Source of the DNA: Alphaproteobacteria bacterium | GTDB lineage: Bacteria > Pseudomonadota > Alphaproteobacteria > Micropepsales > Micropepsaceae | NCBI GenBank assembly: GCA_028865545.1 | Contig: JAGWJY010000015.1 | Location: 1 to 61,955 of the forward strand | Reading direction: 5' to 3' | Length of the DNA stretch: 61,955 nt | Shown: positions 43,865 through 52,030 of the stretch, piece by piece | Numbering within the stretch: position 1 is the first letter of the stretch | Layout of the letters: every line of letters starts with the position of its first letter | Position numbers and translations under genes: made by a program | Notes under the pieces: model-generated | Told to the model about the DNA's origin: nothing | The model's database searches: none | Seen by the model: the letters and a program-made list of their open reading frames with translations, nothing else

Positions 43865-44296
43865 ATGACGAAGAGCGGAACGCAGAAAACGCCTTCTCAA
43901 CTGATCGACGCGCGGATCAAGGAGCTGGACGACTGGCGGGGCAAGATGCTCGGCCGGCTGCGCGCCTTGATCAAGGAGGTCGATCCCGAAGTCGTCGAGA
44001 CGTGGAAGTGGCGAGGGGTTCCGGTGTGGGAGCACGGCGGCATCATCTGCACCGGCGAGACCTACAAGGCCGTGGTGAAGATGACCTTCGCCAAGGGCGC
44101 TGCGCTCAAGGACCCTGCGAAGCTTTTCAATTCCAGCCTCGACGGCAATGTGCGGCGCGCCATCGATTTCCATGAGGGCGACAAGATCGACGAGAAGGCG
44201 TTGAAGGCACTCGTTCGCGCCGCCGTGGCATTGAACACCTCCGTGGCCTCCAGGCGCCGGGGAACGAAAAGCACCTCGGCGCGTCCCGGTGCGTGA
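43865..44296 (+). CDS. DUF1801 (YdhG-like) domain protein
   Basis: 143 residues, with IDARIKELDDWRGKMLGRLRALI and VVETWKWRGVPVWEHGGIICTGETYKAVVKMTFAKGA, features of the DUF1801/YdhG family of small alpha-beta proteins. Function unknown. It lies 21 bases after the AHSA1 gene and likely belongs to that operon; such proteins are frequent companions of ArsR-AHSA1 pairs. Confidence 0.8.
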   Translation: MTKSGTQKTPSQLIDARIKELDDWRGKMLGRLRALIKEVDPEVVETWKWRGVPVWEHGGIICTGETYKAVVKMTFAKGAALKDPAKLFNSSLDGNVRRAIDFHEGDKIDEKALKALVRAAVALNTSVASRRRGTKSTSARPGA

Positions 44297-44785
44297 GCGG
44301 AAGACAGATGCCGACGCCTTGATGGATAGCGCATCGAAGTGCATTTGAGACTGCGAATCCTGCGCGAAGGCATTTTCGTCGCACCCTCTTGAAACGCCGA
44401 ATTCCATCCCGACATCAGATATACGGCGCGCTGCATGTTTGCGGCGCGTTTGGATTCTGCGGACGGACTCGCAGAAGCAGGTGGTCGGAAGGAGGTGCGA
44501 GGCGGTCGTCCGCTTTTCGAACGTGGAGAGGGGGACCCCGATTTCGAAAATTCGAAAGCGAATGGCGCTCAGATGAAAGCTGCTCTCAGCACCGGGCGCG
44601 GCCAGGGTGGGTACCTCCATCGATTTCTCGAAAACAATTATATTGCCGAGATGCCTGGATGCGCCTGATCCGCAATGAAAATCGCAACCCGACACAACGC
44701 CGCGGGAATTAAGGTCCACACGACGGAACGGCGCTCCGGAGGGAACCCCTTGCAAAAATTTGAAAACAACCTGCCGGCGCTGCGC
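44297..44785. other. 489-base region without a supportable gene
   Basis: Reading frames here are short, lack ribosome sites and show no recognisable fold. A long frame on the minus strand runs through it and through the DUF1801 and ArsR genes but is an antisense shadow. No hairpin terminator with a U-run stands out. It may hold the promoter-less 3' ends of the two flanking convergent operons or decayed sequence. Confidence 0.5.
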
Positions 44786-45592
44786 CTAGCCGTCCAGTCC
44801 GCGCGCCACGAAATGCGGGTTCACGAAGTCGGGCTTGCCGTAGTGGAACGGCCGTCCTTCCGGCGTCGACAGGCTGCCGCCAGCTGCCGCCAGCACGGCG
44901 TGGCCGGCCGCGGTGTCCCACTCCATGGTGCGGCCGTGGCGCGGATAGATGTCGGCTTCGCCCGCCGCCACCAGGCAGAACTTCAACGAGGATCCCGCCA
45001 CCACGAAGCTCTTCACATTATATTCCGCGAGGTACTCGCCGGTCTTCTTGTCGTTGTGCGACCGGCTGATGGCGGCGACCAATCCGTCCGCGGCCGGCGC
45101 GCGCGCGAAGATCTGCCGCGCTTCGGCGAAGTCCGGCGCGCCGCCCGGCGGTGCGAAGGCCTCGTAGGCGCCGGCCAGCACTTCGCCGAAGAACATGCGG
45201 TCCTTCGCCGGCGCATAGACGACGCCGCGCACCGGCTTGCCTTCCACGATCTCCGCGATGTTGATGGTGAATTCGCCGTTGCGGCTGATGAATTCCTTGG
45301 TGCCGTCGAGCGGATCGACCAGGAAGAAGCGGTGGCCGACCTTCGGAACATGCCCGGCGGCGACTTCCTCTTCGGCGATGATGGGAACGCCCGGCGCCAG
45401 TTGCGCCAGCCGCTTCAGGATGAAGCGCTCGGCGGCAACGTCCGCGTCGGTCACCGGCGAATGGTCGTCCTTGTGCCGCGCGGTGATCTCCTGGGTGTAA
45501 TGCTCCAGCACGATCTTGCCCGCGTCATAAGCGATCATCGCCAGGGCGCGCAGCATCGGCGAGGTGGCGTGCGCGTGGACGGTTTCGTTCAT
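44786..45592 (-). CDS. cysQ: 3'(2'),5'-bisphosphate nucleotidase CysQ
   Basis: 268-residue inositol-monophosphatase-fold enzyme removing the 3'-phosphate from PAP/PAPS, by-products of sulfate assimilation. The metal-site motifs are complete: IIAEEE, FFLVDPLDGTKEFI and the C-terminal EWDTAAGHAVLAAAGG. The ATG overlaps the stop of the DUF3553 gene (ATGA), so the two are translationally coupled. No other cys genes are nearby. Confidence 0.92.
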   Translation of the reverse strand: MNETVHAHATSPMLRALAMIAYDAGKIVLEHYTQEITARHKDDHSPVTDADVAAERFILKRLAQLAPGVPIIAEEEVAAGHVPKVGHRFFLVDPLDGTKEFISRNGEFTINIAEIVEGKPVRGVVYAPAKDRMFFGEVLAGAYEAFAPPGGAPDFAEARQIFARAPAADGLVAAISRSHNDKKTGEYLAEYNVKSFVVAGSSLKFCLVAAGEADIYPRHGRTMEWDTAAGHAVLAAAGGSLSTPEGRPFHYGKPDFVNPHFVARGLDG

Positions 45593-45774
45593 GGCTGTCT
45601 GTCCGTCACGTCGGCCGGCTCCAATGTCGCGACATCAATATGGATCACGCGTTTGCCTGCATGTTCGAAATTGACCGTCACGCGATTCCCCGTCACCGAT
45701 TGTACCTGTCCCAGGCCCCAGTCCAGCGCGCCGGGAAGTCTCACCCATTGTCCCGGGGCCAACATTGAACTCAT
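45589..45774 (-). CDS. DUF3553-domain protein
   Basis: 61-residue beta-barrel-like small protein: LAPGQWVRLPGALDWGLGQVQSV, TVNFEHAGKRVIHID. The pattern (position-specific 'pure gold' of G-x-W-G-G-V-Q-S) is that of DUF3553. The ATG at 45774 is used; an ATG at 45783 would place the first codons inside the CtrA box. Upstream partner of cysQ and divergent from chpT. Function unknown. Confidence 0.75.
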   Translation of the reverse strand: MSSMLAPGQWVRLPGALDWGLGQVQSVTGNRVTVNFEHAGKRVIHIDVATLEPADVTDRQP

Positions 45775-45775
45775 C

Positions 45776-45790
45776 TTAAGCATTCCTTAA
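45776..45790. promoter_or_regulatory. CtrA box TTAA-N7-TTAA
   Basis: TTAA at 45776-45779, seven bases, TTAA at 45787-45790: an exact full CtrA consensus. It lies in the short divergent gap, 57 bases before the chpT start and at the 5' end of the DUF3553-cysQ operon. It would let phosphorylated CtrA control the gene for its own phosphotransferase. Confidence 0.65.
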
Positions 45791-45846
45791 GAGGGCCGGG
45801 ACACGATAACCAATAGCCAACCATAATCCGAAAGACCCGTCGATCC

Positions 45847-46467
45847 ATGACCGAGCTCGAATTCTCCGCTTTCCTGGTAAGCCGCGTCTGTCATGACCTT
45901 GTGGGGCCCCTGGGCGCCGTGGTCAACGGGCTGGAGGTTCTTGAGGATGAGCGCGATGCCGCTATGCGCGCCGATGCGCTCAAGATCGTCACCTCCAGCG
46001 CGTCGCAGGCCTTGGCGCGGCTGCAATTTCTGCGGATCGCGTTCGGGGCGGCCGGTTCCGCCGGCGCCGAGCTGGATCTCGGCGAAGTGGGGCGGCTGAT
46101 TTCCGGCCTGTTGAGCGGCGGCAAGGTGACGCTGCATTGGGAGGCCCCGCATATCAATTGGCCGAAGGACTGGGCAAAATTGGTGATGAATGCCGTGGTG
46201 ATTGCGGCCGATTGCCTGCCGCGCGGCGGTACGTTGCGCATCGAAACCAGCCAGGATCCGGCCGTGTTTGGCTTCAAGATGGTCGCCACCGGCCAGAATG
46301 CGCGGATTGTCGAGGGCATCGAGAAGGCCCTGCGCGGCGAAGCGGCGGAATCGTCCTACGACGCGCGTGGCGTGCAGCCCTTCCTGACCTACAAGCTGGC
46401 CAAGGGGTTGAACGCCGGGCTGACAATTACCGCGAGCGAAGGCCAGGTCGCGTTGGTTGCCGGTTAA
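45847..46467 (+). CDS. chpT: histidine phosphotransferase ChpT
   Basis: 206-residue protein relaying phosphate from the kinase CckA to CtrA and CpdR in alphaproteobacterial cell-cycle control. The dimerisation helix contains the phosphoacceptor His in SRVCHDLVGPLGAVVNGLE. The second half is a degenerate GHKL-like fold without ATP-binding motifs (GTLRIETSQDP, AVFGFKMVATG), as expected for ChpT. Followed after 93 bases by a CheY-like receiver and then cheR. Confidence 0.9.
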   Translation: MTELEFSAFLVSRVCHDLVGPLGAVVNGLEVLEDERDAAMRADALKIVTSSASQALARLQFLRIAFGAAGSAGAELDLGEVGRLISGLLSGGKVTLHWEAPHINWPKDWAKLVMNAVVIAADCLPRGGTLRIETSQDPAVFGFKMVATGQNARIVEGIEKALRGEAAESSYDARGVQPFLTYKLAKGLNAGLTITASEGQVALVAG

Positions 46468-46560
46468 TTGCGCTGCCGTTCCGTAAAGTCGGCATTTACT
46501 TCCATCCAGTAGGCTTTTCCGGAATTTTCGGAACACGGCCCTCGCAGCCGGGGTACGCCC

Positions 46561-46935
46561 ATGAAGCATTGTCTTGTTGTCGACGACAGCCGCGTCATTC
46601 GCAAAGTTGCGTGTCGCATTCTTGAGGATCTGTCCTTCGCGACCGAGGAAGCGGAGGACGGCGAGGTTGCGCTGCAGGCTTGCCGGCGACACATGCCCGA
46701 CGTGATCCTGCTCGATGGGCAGATGCCGAACATGAACGGCATCACCTTCCTGCGCGCTTTGCGCGGCGAACGTCAGGGGCACAATCCGGTGGTCGTCTTC
46801 TGCACCACCGAGAACGATGTCGCGCACATCACCGAAGCGCTCAGCGCCGGCGCCGACGAGTACATCATGAAGCCCTTCGACCGCAGCATTCTTGAGGCGA
46901 AGCTTTCCGAAGTGGGACTTGTGAAGGGCCGATGA
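46561..46935 (+). CDS. CheY-like single-domain response regulator
   Basis: 124-residue receiver domain with no output domain. Acidic pocket VVDDSRVIRK, phosphoacceptor D52 in VILLDGQMPNMNG, Thr/Ser at VFCTTEN and Lys in YIMKPFDRS. It overlaps cheR by four bases (ATGA) and follows chpT, an arrangement repeated in other alphaproteobacteria. It could take phosphate from ChpT or from a chemotaxis kinase; the sequence does not decide. Confidence 0.9.
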   Translation: MKHCLVVDDSRVIRKVACRILEDLSFATEEAEDGEVALQACRRHMPDVILLDGQMPNMNGITFLRALRGERQGHNPVVVFCTTENDVAHITEALSAGADEYIMKPFDRSILEAKLSEVGLVKGR

Positions 46936-47777
46936 ACCTCAAGGACTTTGCATATCTCGCGGAAGTGCTGCGCAGGCGATCCGGCCTCCTGCTGACCGAG
47001 AAGAAGAGCCATCTGGTGCAGAGCCGGCTGGCGCCGGTCATGCGGCGTTTCGGCTTCAAGGATGTCGGCGCCTTGCTGCAGGAGTTGCGGCATGGTCATG
47101 AAGCGCTGGTCTCTGCGGTGATCGAGGCGATGACGATCAACGACTCGGCCTTCTTCCGGGATCGCAAGACGTTCGAAGAGTTCCGCGACATCGTGCTTCC
47201 CGGCCTCCTGATCGCACGGTCCCGCTCCAGGCGGCTGCGCATCTGGTGCACGGCCTGCGCTGCCGGCCAGGAACCCTATTCGATCGCCATGATCCTGAAC
47301 GACGCCGGACTTGCCGCCCAGGGCTGGACGATCGACATCATCGCCACCGATCTCAGTTCGGAGATCATCGCGCGCGCCGAAGACGGTCTCTATTCGCAAT
47401 GCGAGGTCCAGCGCGGGCTTCCCATCCGCGGTCTGCTGGGCAATTTCACGCAAGAAGGCGATAATTGGCGTATTTCCCAAAACCTGCGGCGCATGGTGAC
47501 ATTCCGCACCTTCAATTTGCTCGACTCCTTCGGTTGGCTCGGTGAAATGGATGTCGTGTTCTGCCGCAACGTCCTGATGTATTTCGATCAGAAGACGCGC
47601 ACCTCCGTGCTGAAGAGGATCGCTGAGGTCCTGGTGCCGGATGGCGCCTTGCTGGTTGGTCCGGCGGAATCGGTGCCGAGCAACATCGCCGCCTTTGCCC
47701 CGGCCGAACAGGCTCCCGGCCTCTATTACAGATCGAGACCAGCGGCGCCGCTGCTGCTGCGCCGCGCTGTCGGCTGA
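46932..47777 (+). CDS. cheR: CheR-type chemoreceptor methyltransferase
   Basis: 281-residue protein-glutamate O-methyltransferase. The N-terminal helical domain (LAEVLRRRSGLLLTEKKSHL) is followed by the SAM-binding domain: LRIWCTACAAGQEPYSIAM, TIDIIATDLSSEII, and MDVVFCRNVLMYFD. No chemoreceptor, cheA or cheW is encoded nearby, so it may serve unlinked chemoreceptors. The stop is followed directly by a hairpin that terminates the convergent receptor gene. Confidence 0.93.
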   Translation: MNLKDFAYLAEVLRRRSGLLLTEKKSHLVQSRLAPVMRRFGFKDVGALLQELRHGHEALVSAVIEAMTINDSAFFRDRKTFEEFRDIVLPGLLIARSRSRRLRIWCTACAAGQEPYSIAMILNDAGLAAQGWTIDIIATDLSSEIIARAEDGLYSQCEVQRGLPIRGLLGNFTQEGDNWRISQNLRRMVTFRTFNLLDSFGWLGEMDVVFCRNVLMYFDQKTRTSVLKRIAEVLVPDGALLVGPAESVPSNIAAFAPAEQAPGLYYRSRPAAPLLLRRAVG

Positions 47778-47812
47778 AAAAAAGGCGGCGGCGGGTTCGC
47801 GCGCCGCCGCCT
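47777..47812 (-). terminator. intrinsic terminator of btuB-type receptor gene
   Basis: On the minus strand a GC-rich stem (GGCGGCGGCG-type, 47802-47811 with 47784-47793) is followed by seven T. This is a textbook Rho-independent terminator just after the receptor stop codon. Confidence 0.85.
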
Positions 47813-47819
47813 CTCTCGA

Positions 47820-49742
47820 CTACAGGCTGGTTCGCACACCCGCATAGAACGCGCGGCCCATCGCGCCGTATCCCGCCGCCGGTTCCGCGCGATCGTCGAA
47901 TAGATTTTCGACGCGTCCGAACAGCTCCCATTCATCGCTCAGCTTGAACGAACCGAACAGTTTGACATGCGCGGCCGCTGCAAGCGGCGTGAAATGTCCG
48001 GCATCGTCGAAGCGCTTTCCGATATAGTCGACGCCAACGCCAAGCGTCAGAGCGGAACTCGGCAGCCATGTCACCACCGTGTTGGCGGCATTCTGCGGCC
48101 GGCGCGCCAGCTGGAGTCCGGTCGCAAGATCGACGTCCGTCAGGTTGGTATAATTCGCCGTTACGCTCAGCGTGTCGCTCAGCTTGGCGGAGATGTCCGC
48201 TTCGACACCGGTCGCGCGCGACCGGCCGACATTGAAGTAGTAGCCGCCTTGCGCCGCGCGCAGCGTGCAGGCCGTCGATGTCACGCCGTAGCATGAGAAG
48301 AAGTCGATCTGGTTCTTGGTCCGGCGCTCGAAATAGGTGAGCGAGGCACGCAGCCGTCCGTTCCAGAGCCCTTGATCGACGCCGGCCTCCCAGCCTTTGG
48401 CGACTTCCGGCGCCAGTGCGACAACGGGATTGGAGTACAGCGAGAACAGTTCGTAGAGGCTGGGTGCCTTGAAGCCGTCGCCGTAATTGGCCCGTAGCGT
48501 CGTGTTGTCGAAGATCTGCCATGCGCCGGCCAGCTTGACGGAGGTATGGCCCTTGAACGCCCGGTCGTCGTCGTACCGCACTCCGCCGGTCAGGGTGACG
48601 GCGTCGATCGGGCTTGTCTGCCACTGCGCATAATATCCGTTGATGCGGTCGCTGCCCTTGGTCGCATCCGGCGTCGGGTCGTAAACACTGTGAGTGCTGA
48701 GCGTCGTCGTCTCCGACTCGGCGCCGAATGTGGCCTGGTTGGCCGCGCCGACGTTGAACACGCCCTGGTATTCCAGGCGCGTGGCGCCGCCTTTGGCAAA
48801 GAAGTCCTCGGCCGGCGTCAATGTCGGATCGAACGTCTTGCGGTCGCTGTCGCTATGGGTGACGGCGAAACGATTCAAGAAGCGTCCGCCCAGCAAAGAG
48901 ACGTTCATGCCGCCATAAGCCGCCAAGAGCGAGTTTCTGCCGTACTGATGCGTGTCTTGGAACGTGTAGGTCGGCGGCGGATATCCGTCGAAACTGTCGC
49001 GAGCATGCGTGTAATAGAGGCGGGCGTCGAAACTGACGGCGTCTGTCGCATGCCAGCGGAGATTTCCGGTCATGCCAAGGTTGTGGTAGCCGTCGGCCTC
49101 GGAATTGCCGTTTCTGGCGTCGGCTGCCGACACGCTGTTGCTGCCGTAATAGTTTGCGGCCGCACCATATTCGACCGCGCCTGCCGTGCCGTTGGCGGAA
49201 AGATTGAAGCGGTACGTGTCGAAGGACCCGCCTTCGGCCTGCGAGCGCAGGGAAAATGCCTTGTCGCCGCCGCGCTTTGTCAGAATGTTGACGACGCCGC
49301 CGATGGCGTCGCTGCCGTAAAGCGTCGATTGCGGTCCGCGCAGGACTTCGATGCGATCTATGCCGTTGGCAAGCACATCGCCAAGCAGCGCGAAGCCGCT
49401 GGTCGCACTCGGGTCGTTGATCCTGACGCCGTCTATCAGCACCAGCGTCTGCCCGGCTTCGGCGCCGCGCAGCAGGATATCGGCCGATTGGCCGATGCCG
49501 CCGTTGCGCACGATGGCGAGGCCCGGCGTCTGCGCCAGTGCGTCGCCGACAACATCGATCTGCTGTGTTTCGAGGTCCTTGGCGGTGATGACCGACATCG
49601 AGGTGCCGGTCACCTCGAGCGGTTGCGGCGTGCGCGTCGCGGTGACAACGACGGTCTCCGGGGTGAGGCCGTCGGCGTTGGCCAGTCCCGGCGCAAGAGC
49701 TGCAATGACGGCAATAGACGAAAGAAGATGCGTTCTTTTCAT
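47820..49742 (-). CDS. btuB: TonB-dependent cobalamin receptor (BtuB type)
   Basis: 640-residue outer-membrane receptor. Signal peptide HLLSSIAVIAALAPGLANA, TonB box PETVVVTATRT, plug with ILLRGAEAGQTLVLIDGVRI and VLRGPQSTLYGSDAIGGVV, and a 22-strand barrel ending FYAGVRTSL. The plug pattern VLIDGVRINDP is BtuB-like. The decisive evidence is the cobalamin riboswitch in its leader, which makes vitamin B12 the likely ligand. The ATG at 49742 has AGGAG upstream. No cobalamin transport ATPase or synthesis gene lies in the window. Confidence 0.9.
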   Translation of the reverse strand: MKRTHLLSSIAVIAALAPGLANADGLTPETVVVTATRTPQPLEVTGTSMSVITAKDLETQQIDVVGDALAQTPGLAIVRNGGIGQSADILLRGAEAGQTLVLIDGVRINDPSATSGFALLGDVLANGIDRIEVLRGPQSTLYGSDAIGGVVNILTKRGGDKAFSLRSQAEGGSFDTYRFNLSANGTAGAVEYGAAANYYGSNSVSAADARNGNSEADGYHNLGMTGNLRWHATDAVSFDARLYYTHARDSFDGYPPPTYTFQDTHQYGRNSLLAAYGGMNVSLLGGRFLNRFAVTHSDSDRKTFDPTLTPAEDFFAKGGATRLEYQGVFNVGAANQATFGAESETTTLSTHSVYDPTPDATKGSDRINGYYAQWQTSPIDAVTLTGGVRYDDDRAFKGHTSVKLAGAWQIFDNTTLRANYGDGFKAPSLYELFSLYSNPVVALAPEVAKGWEAGVDQGLWNGRLRASLTYFERRTKNQIDFFSCYGVTSTACTLRAAQGGYYFNVGRSRATGVEADISAKLSDTLSVTANYTNLTDVDLATGLQLARRPQNAANTVVTWLPSSALTLGVGVDYIGKRFDDAGHFTPLAAAAHVKLFGSFKLSDEWELFGRVENLFDDRAEPAAGYGAMGRAFYAGVRTSL

Positions 49743-49907
49743 GACGTACTCCTGGTTTGAGCCAAGAGTCGGCACGCGGACCTTCCATATGGGTTTTGTG
49801 GAATGTGATTCTACGAACACCAGGATTCCCCGCGGCAACGACTCTACTGTGTCGTCGCGACGGTTTCCCCCGCAGCTCCCGGCGCACCCCGGCCGGAAAC
49901 AGGACGA

Positions 49908-50072
49908 CGGCGCAAAGCAGGTCTCCTGGCTTCCGGGTCTTCGTTTGCGCCCGCCTTCCCAAAGCTCTCGCCTCAGTGGCAGTTGGACGCTTTCTCACCG
50001 GTCACAGTTGCGGGGGCAGCCGCGGTGTTACACCGCGTTCCCTTAAATCCCTCACGGGAACCTTACGCGTGG
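49908..50072 (-). promoter_or_regulatory. cobalamin (AdoCbl) riboswitch
   Basis: On the minus strand the core elements appear in order: GGTTCCCGTGAGGG, the GCTGCCCCCGCAACTGTGA segment, TGCCACTGAGGCGAGAGC, GGGAAGGCGGGC, and the closing B12 box GAAGCCAGGAGACCTGC. They lie about 170-330 bases upstream of the btuB-type start. B12 binding would repress receptor synthesis. Confidence 0.93.
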
Positions 50073-50222
50073 GAACAGCTAACCCGGCGCCGCTGAATTC
50101 GTCAATGACGAAACTGCCGCTGCGAAAGGAAAGGCAAAATGATTTCATGGCGCGCCGTTGCGGTGTTGCGCCACGCATGGATAATCCCCTCAAACAATAA
50201 GCCGTCAGGGAACGCCAAAAGA

Positions 50223-51974
50223 ATGGATGCCACAGCAAAAGCTTGGCCGGCTATGTCGATTGCGCAGGCGCATGCGATGTTGACCGCGCCGGGGACGCGT
50301 TTCGAGATAGCGGAAGCCTCAATACACGGGATCAGGACGCGCGTGTGGAAGAACGCGCCGCCCACGCTGCGTGAGCTCTTCCTTGTCGCGCGCTCCTATG
50401 GCGGGCGCGAATTTCTTATCAATGACGATGAACGCGTCTCTTATGAGAATTTCGCGCGCGCGAGCCTTGCGATCGCCGCAGAGCTTCGCCGCCTGGGCGT
50501 CGTGAAAGGTGACCGCGTTGCGATCATCGCGCGCAACATTCCCGAATGGCCCGCGATGTTTTTCGGAGCGGCGCTGGTCGGTGCCATTGTCACGCCGCTG
50601 AACGCCTGGTGGACGGGTGCCGAACTTGAATACGGCCTCATCGACTCCGGCGCCAAGATCGCTTTTGTTGATGCCGAGCGGCTTGGGCGCTTGACGGAGC
50701 ATTTTACCAAATGCTCGGCGCTCGAGCGCGTTTATGTTTGTCGCCATCCCGAAGGCGCCGTGCACCACATCGTCACGCGCCTTGAAGATGTGATCGGCAA
50801 AGTGAGCAGCTGGGAAAAGCTTCCCGTCGGCGAAGTGCCCGATGTGCCTCTCGCGCCCGACGATGACGCGACGATTCTGTACACGTCGGGCACCACCGGA
50901 ATGGCCAAAGGTGCGCTCGGCACGCACCGTAACATGCTGTCGAACATCATGGCCGCCGGCCTCTCCGGAGCGCGCAATTTCCTGCGCCGGGGCGAGCCTG
51001 TGCCGATGCTGGACCCCATGACGGCGCCGCCGCGCATTACGCTGCTTTCAATTCCGCTGTTCCACGCCACGGGCTGCTTTGCGGTGCTGGGGCCGACGAT
51101 GATGGTCGGTGGAAAGCTCGTGCTGATGCGCAAATGGGATCCCGAGCTTGCGATGCAGCTGATCGAACGCGAGAAGGTCAACCAGGCTGGCGGGGTTCCG
51201 ACCATCGCTTGGCAGCTGCTCGAACACCCCGCGCGCGCCAAATACGACCTGTCGTCGCTGGACTCCGTCGGTTACGGCGGTGCGCCGTCCGCGCCGGAAC
51301 TGGTACGCAAGCTCAAGGCGACGTTTCCCAATTCGCTGCCCGGCAATGGTTGGGGAATGACCGAGACCTCCGCCACCTGCACGCATCACAGCGGCGAGGA
51401 TTATCTCAATCGGCCGGATTCCTGCGGGCCGCCGGTTCCGGTGTGCGACCTCAAGATCATGAGCATCGACGGCGCGCGCGAGCTTCCCGTCGGTGAAGTG
51501 GGCGAATTGTGGGCGCGCGGTCCCAATATGGTGCGAGGTTACTGGAACAAGCCGAAGGAAACCGCGCATACCTTCGTTGACGGTTGGGTCCGTACGGGAG
51601 ATTTGGCGCGGCTGGATGAAGAAGGCTTCTGCTACATCATCGACCGCGCCAAGGACATGCTGATCCGCGGCGGCGAGAATATTTACTGCATAGAAGTCGA
51701 GAGCGTCCTTTACGAACATCCGGCTGTGATTGATGCGGCGGTCGTGCCGATTCCGCATCACACGTTGGGCGAAGAACCTGGCGCGATCGTTCACCTCAAG
51801 GCCGGCATGCACGCCACGGAACAGGAGCTGCGCGGCTTGGTGGCGTCGAAGCTGGCGGCGTTCAAGGTTCCGGTTAAGATCGTGTTCTGGCCGGAGCCGT
51901 TGCCGCGCAACGCCAACGGAAAATTGCAGAAAATTCAGCTCCGGAAGGTTTTTGCGCAGGCTGCCGAGGCCTGA
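50223..51974 (+). CDS. acyl-CoA synthetase (long-chain-fatty-acid-CoA ligase-like)
   Basis: 583-residue adenylate-forming enzyme activating a carboxylic acid to its CoA ester with ATP. Motifs: P-loop TILYTSGTTGMAKGA, NGWGMTETSAT, WVRTGDLARLDEEGFCYIIDR and RGGENIYCIEVE; the C-terminal catalytic Lys is in NANGKLQKIQLR. The ATG at 50223 is chosen; the frame extends upstream without merit and an ATG further in (MSIAQAHAML) is possible. Substrate chain length cannot be told. It stands alone. Confidence 0.9.
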   Translation: MDATAKAWPAMSIAQAHAMLTAPGTRFEIAEASIHGIRTRVWKNAPPTLRELFLVARSYGGREFLINDDERVSYENFARASLAIAAELRRLGVVKGDRVAIIARNIPEWPAMFFGAALVGAIVTPLNAWWTGAELEYGLIDSGAKIAFVDAERLGRLTEHFTKCSALERVYVCRHPEGAVHHIVTRLEDVIGKVSSWEKLPVGEVPDVPLAPDDDATILYTSGTTGMAKGALGTHRNMLSNIMAAGLSGARNFLRRGEPVPMLDPMTAPPRITLLSIPLFHATGCFAVLGPTMMVGGKLVLMRKWDPELAMQLIEREKVNQAGGVPTIAWQLLEHPARAKYDLSSLDSVGYGGAPSAPELVRKLKATFPNSLPGNGWGMTETSATCTHHSGEDYLNRPDSCGPPVPVCDLKIMSIDGARELPVGEVGELWARGPNMVRGYWNKPKETAHTFVDGWVRTGDLARLDEEGFCYIIDRAKDMLIRGGENIYCIEVESVLYEHPAVIDAAVVPIPHHTLGEEPGAIVHLKAGMHATEQELRGLVASKLAAFKVPVKIVFWPEPLPRNANGKLQKIQLRKVFAQAAEA

Positions 51975-52030
51975 CATTCGCGTCCGAAAATGGCCAGACG
52001 CGGCCTCCGCTTTGCGGCATAGTGCCTGGC

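Noticed and set aside
43325-44755. 476-codon frame on the minus strand across ArsR, AHSA1 and DUF1801 genes
   Set aside because: The plus-strand genes have clear families, start sites and coupling; the minus frame has none.
47777-47812. Possible CRISPR or repeat array from the GGC/GCC-rich run
   Set aside because: It is a single hairpin followed by a T-run, a terminator; no spaced direct repeats occur anywhere in the window.
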